Assembly (NCBI GenBank): GCA_902783925.1
Contig: CACZSV010000214.1
Coordinates: 1 to 8,015, forward strand
Origin: an uncultured Coriobacteriaceae bacterium
GTDB lineage: Bacteria; Actinomycetota; Coriobacteriia; Coriobacteriales; QAMH01
Reading direction: 5' to 3'
DNA length: 8,015 nucleotides
In this document: in pieces, positions 6,740 to 8,015 of the stretch
How positions within the stretch are numbered: position 1 is the stretch's first letter
Layout of the letters: each line of letters opens with the position of its first letter
The notes under the pieces: generated by a model
The model's input: the letters and a program-made list of their open reading frames with translations, nothing else
The model's database searches: none
Told to the model about the DNA's origin: nothing
Made by a program: the position numbers and the translations under genes

Positions 6740-8015
6740 CCTGACCTCCCTTGAAAAATACGACAGGGGGCAAATCCTCAAAGCAGCCCCGCCTACCAAC
6801 GGCGATTGCCGAATCTCCAGACGACTTGCGGACATCACAAGCATCGCACCCGGTCTCGCGCGCGATTATCTCGGCGACGAGCGGCATGCAGAAACCCGAT
6901 TGGCAGCGCCCCATGCCCGCACGTGTGCGCCACTTGATGGCATCAATGGAAGTGGCAGGGATGGGCGAATGAATGGCCGCCACAATCTCGGCCTCAGCAA
7001 CTTCTTCGCAGCGACAAATGATATGGCCCCATGCAGGGTCTTTGGCAATGAGCGCCGCACGCTCGTCATCGCTTGCACGCGAAAACATAGGCAAAACGTT
7101 GCGTTTTGGATTGAATGCCGGATTGGGCCTTGCATCGAGGCGCTCGGCAATGACGGAGGCGTATTCCACCGCAATAGCAGGTGCGGCTGTGAGGCCTGGA
7201 GAATCGAAACCCACAATTCGGAAAAAGCCATCCATGCCCTCGGGCTCGCCCAAAATGAAGTCGGTATGTTCCACGCAGGAAGACCGCACCCCCGCGAAGT
7301 TCGTGATGACGCCGCGCCAGCTGAAGTCTGGCCAAGTTTTCTTAGCGGCGGCGACTACGGCATCGAGACCAGCAGCGTCGGTCGAGGTGTCGTCCAAATC
7401 CTCTCTCACGACCGCATCTGGACCCACAATGAGGTTGCCACCCGTTGTCGGAGCAACAAGCACGCCCTTGCCCGCAGCCGTCGGCACCTGAAACATGGTG
7501 CTTGTAAACGTCTTGCCATAGCCACGGTCGAGCAGCACATACTCACCCGCACGCGGAGTGATCTTGTAGCTCGTATCTCCCGCCATTGCCGCCACTTCTG
7601 CGCTGTGCGTTCCTGCAGCATCGATGACAATGTGACAATCGAGGTCCTCGCCGCCCGCATGAACGCACCAGCCGTCGCCAATCCGCTCAATTCCGGTGAC
7701 GGGCGTATCCAGCCTACACTCCACGCCGTTTTGCACGGCGTTTTCCGCAAGGGCAAGACACGCAAGATACGGGTTGGTGATAGCTCCGCTCGGTGCATAG
7801 AGCGCGGCAACCGCTTTTGGCGATAGGTTGGGCTCGAGCTCGTGCAGCTCGTCGCTTTCGATAATGCGGAGCTCGGGCACACCATTATTCTTGCCACGCT
7901 CAAGGAGCGATTCAAGAGCAGGGCGTTCTTCCTCAGCAAATGCAACAACCAAGGACCCATTGCGTATATAAGGAAAAGAAAGCTCTTCGGCAAGCTTGGG
8001 ATACAAGCGCGAGCC
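6732..8015 (-). CDS. glpA: GlpA-like FAD dehydrogenase with C-terminal BFD-like [2Fe-2S] domain, N-terminus missing
   Basis: The frame is open to the right edge, so the N-terminal FAD-binding GxGxxG part lies outside; 427 residues are visible, beginning GSRLYPKL. The first ~300 are a DAO-type fold related to anaerobic glycerol-3-phosphate dehydrogenase subunit A, with IDAAGTHS, ITPRAGEY, NFAGVRSS and the closing FAD motif GFDSPGLTAAPAIA. Next comes a BFD-like [2Fe-2S] domain with cluster ligands Cys334, Cys336, Cys371 and Cys376 (CRC, 34 residues, then CQSGFC). A short tail holds three more cysteines (390, 393, 411). Expected reaction: oxidation of sn-glycerol-3-phosphate to dihydroxyacetone phosphate. 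Related proteins oxidise other 2-hydroxy acids, so the substrate is not certain. It ends inside the start of the FAD-DUF1667 gene (overlap 6732-6739) and must act with it. No glpC follows. Confidence 0.85.
   Translation of the reverse strand, partial: GSRLYPKLAEELSFPYIRNGSLVVAFAEEERPALESLLERGKNNGVPELRIIESDELHELEPNLSPKAVAALYAPSGAITNPYLACLALAENAVQNGVECRLDTPVTGIERIGDGWCVHAGGEDLDCHIVIDAAGTHSAEVAAMAGDTSYKITPRAGEYVLLDRGYGKTFTSTMFQVPTAAGKGVLVAPTTGGNLIVGPDAVVREDLDDTSTDAAGLDAVVAAAKKTWPDFSWRGVITNFAGVRSSCVEHTDFILGEPEGMDGFFRIVGFDSPGLTAAPAIAVEYASVIAERLDARPNPAFNPKRNVLPMFSRASDDERAALIAKDPAWGHIICRCEEVAEAEIVAAIHSPIPATSIDAIKWRTRAGMGRCQSGFCMPLVAEIIARETGCDACDVRKSSGDSAIAVGRRGCFEDLPPVVFFKGGQDE
6744..6752 (-). promoter_or_regulatory. 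Ribosome-binding site inside the GlpA-like gene, for the FAD-DUF1667 gene
   Basis: AAGGGAGGT on the minus strand ends 4 bases before the ATG at 6737-6739. It lies within the last codons of the upstream gene and decides the start over in-frame codons as far up as 6844. Confidence 0.85.

Noticed and set aside
6321..7826. Long plus-strand open frame (501 codons) opposite the redox genes
   Set aside because: It is a shadow of the GlpA-like and FAD-DUF1667 genes, low in complexity at its start, and shows no known motif.

Overview
The window looks like chromosomal DNA of an anaerobic Gram-positive bacterium with a GC content that I judge by eye to be in the mid to high 50s. The best guess is a member of the Coriobacteriia (Actinomycetota). 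Three things point that way: a choline-binding-like repeat protein fused to an L,D-transpeptidase, a dTDP-glucose dehydratase of the low-GC Gram-positive (streptococcal) type, and a GlpA-like/FAD oxidoreductase/DUF1667 module typical of anaerobes. The lineage is an inference from protein style and was not tested by any search.

Layout: bases 1-987 (+) hold the C-terminal part of a secreted cell-wall enzyme with wall-binding repeats followed by a YkuD-type L,D-transpeptidase domain. It converges on a block of minus-strand genes, with a GC-rich inverted repeat in the gap. From low to high coordinate the minus-strand genes are: a DUF4190-like membrane protein with a Q-rich head encoded by a 9-bp tandem repeat (1134-2162); metY, O-acetylhomoserine sulfhydrylase (2244-3524); hisI, phosphoribosyl-AMP cyclohydrolase (3650-3967); rfbB, dTDP-glucose 4,6-dehydratase (3980-4999); an FAD/NAD oxidoreductase fused to a DUF1667 domain (5096-6739); and a GlpA-like dehydrogenase with a C-terminal BFD-like [2Fe-2S] domain, which runs off the right edge (6732-8015).

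Transcription of the minus-strand block runs right to left. The GlpA-like gene and the FAD-DUF1667 gene overlap by 8 bp and surely form one redox unit, probably feeding electrons from glycerol-3-phosphate or a similar 2-hydroxy substrate to a nicotinamide or another acceptor. rfbB and hisI are 12 bp apart and are probably co-transcribed, although they serve different pathways (dTDP-sugar supply and histidine synthesis). metY follows 125 bp later and could be the end of that transcript. The DUF4190-like gene has its own recognisable -10 box.

I found no tRNA, rRNA, CRISPR array, insertion sequence, integrase or phage gene, and no clear new defence or mobile system. The most notable features are the DUF1667 fusion with extra cysteines, the in-frame 9-bp repeat tract, a start-less coding-like stretch between hisI and metY, and the stand-alone hisI.
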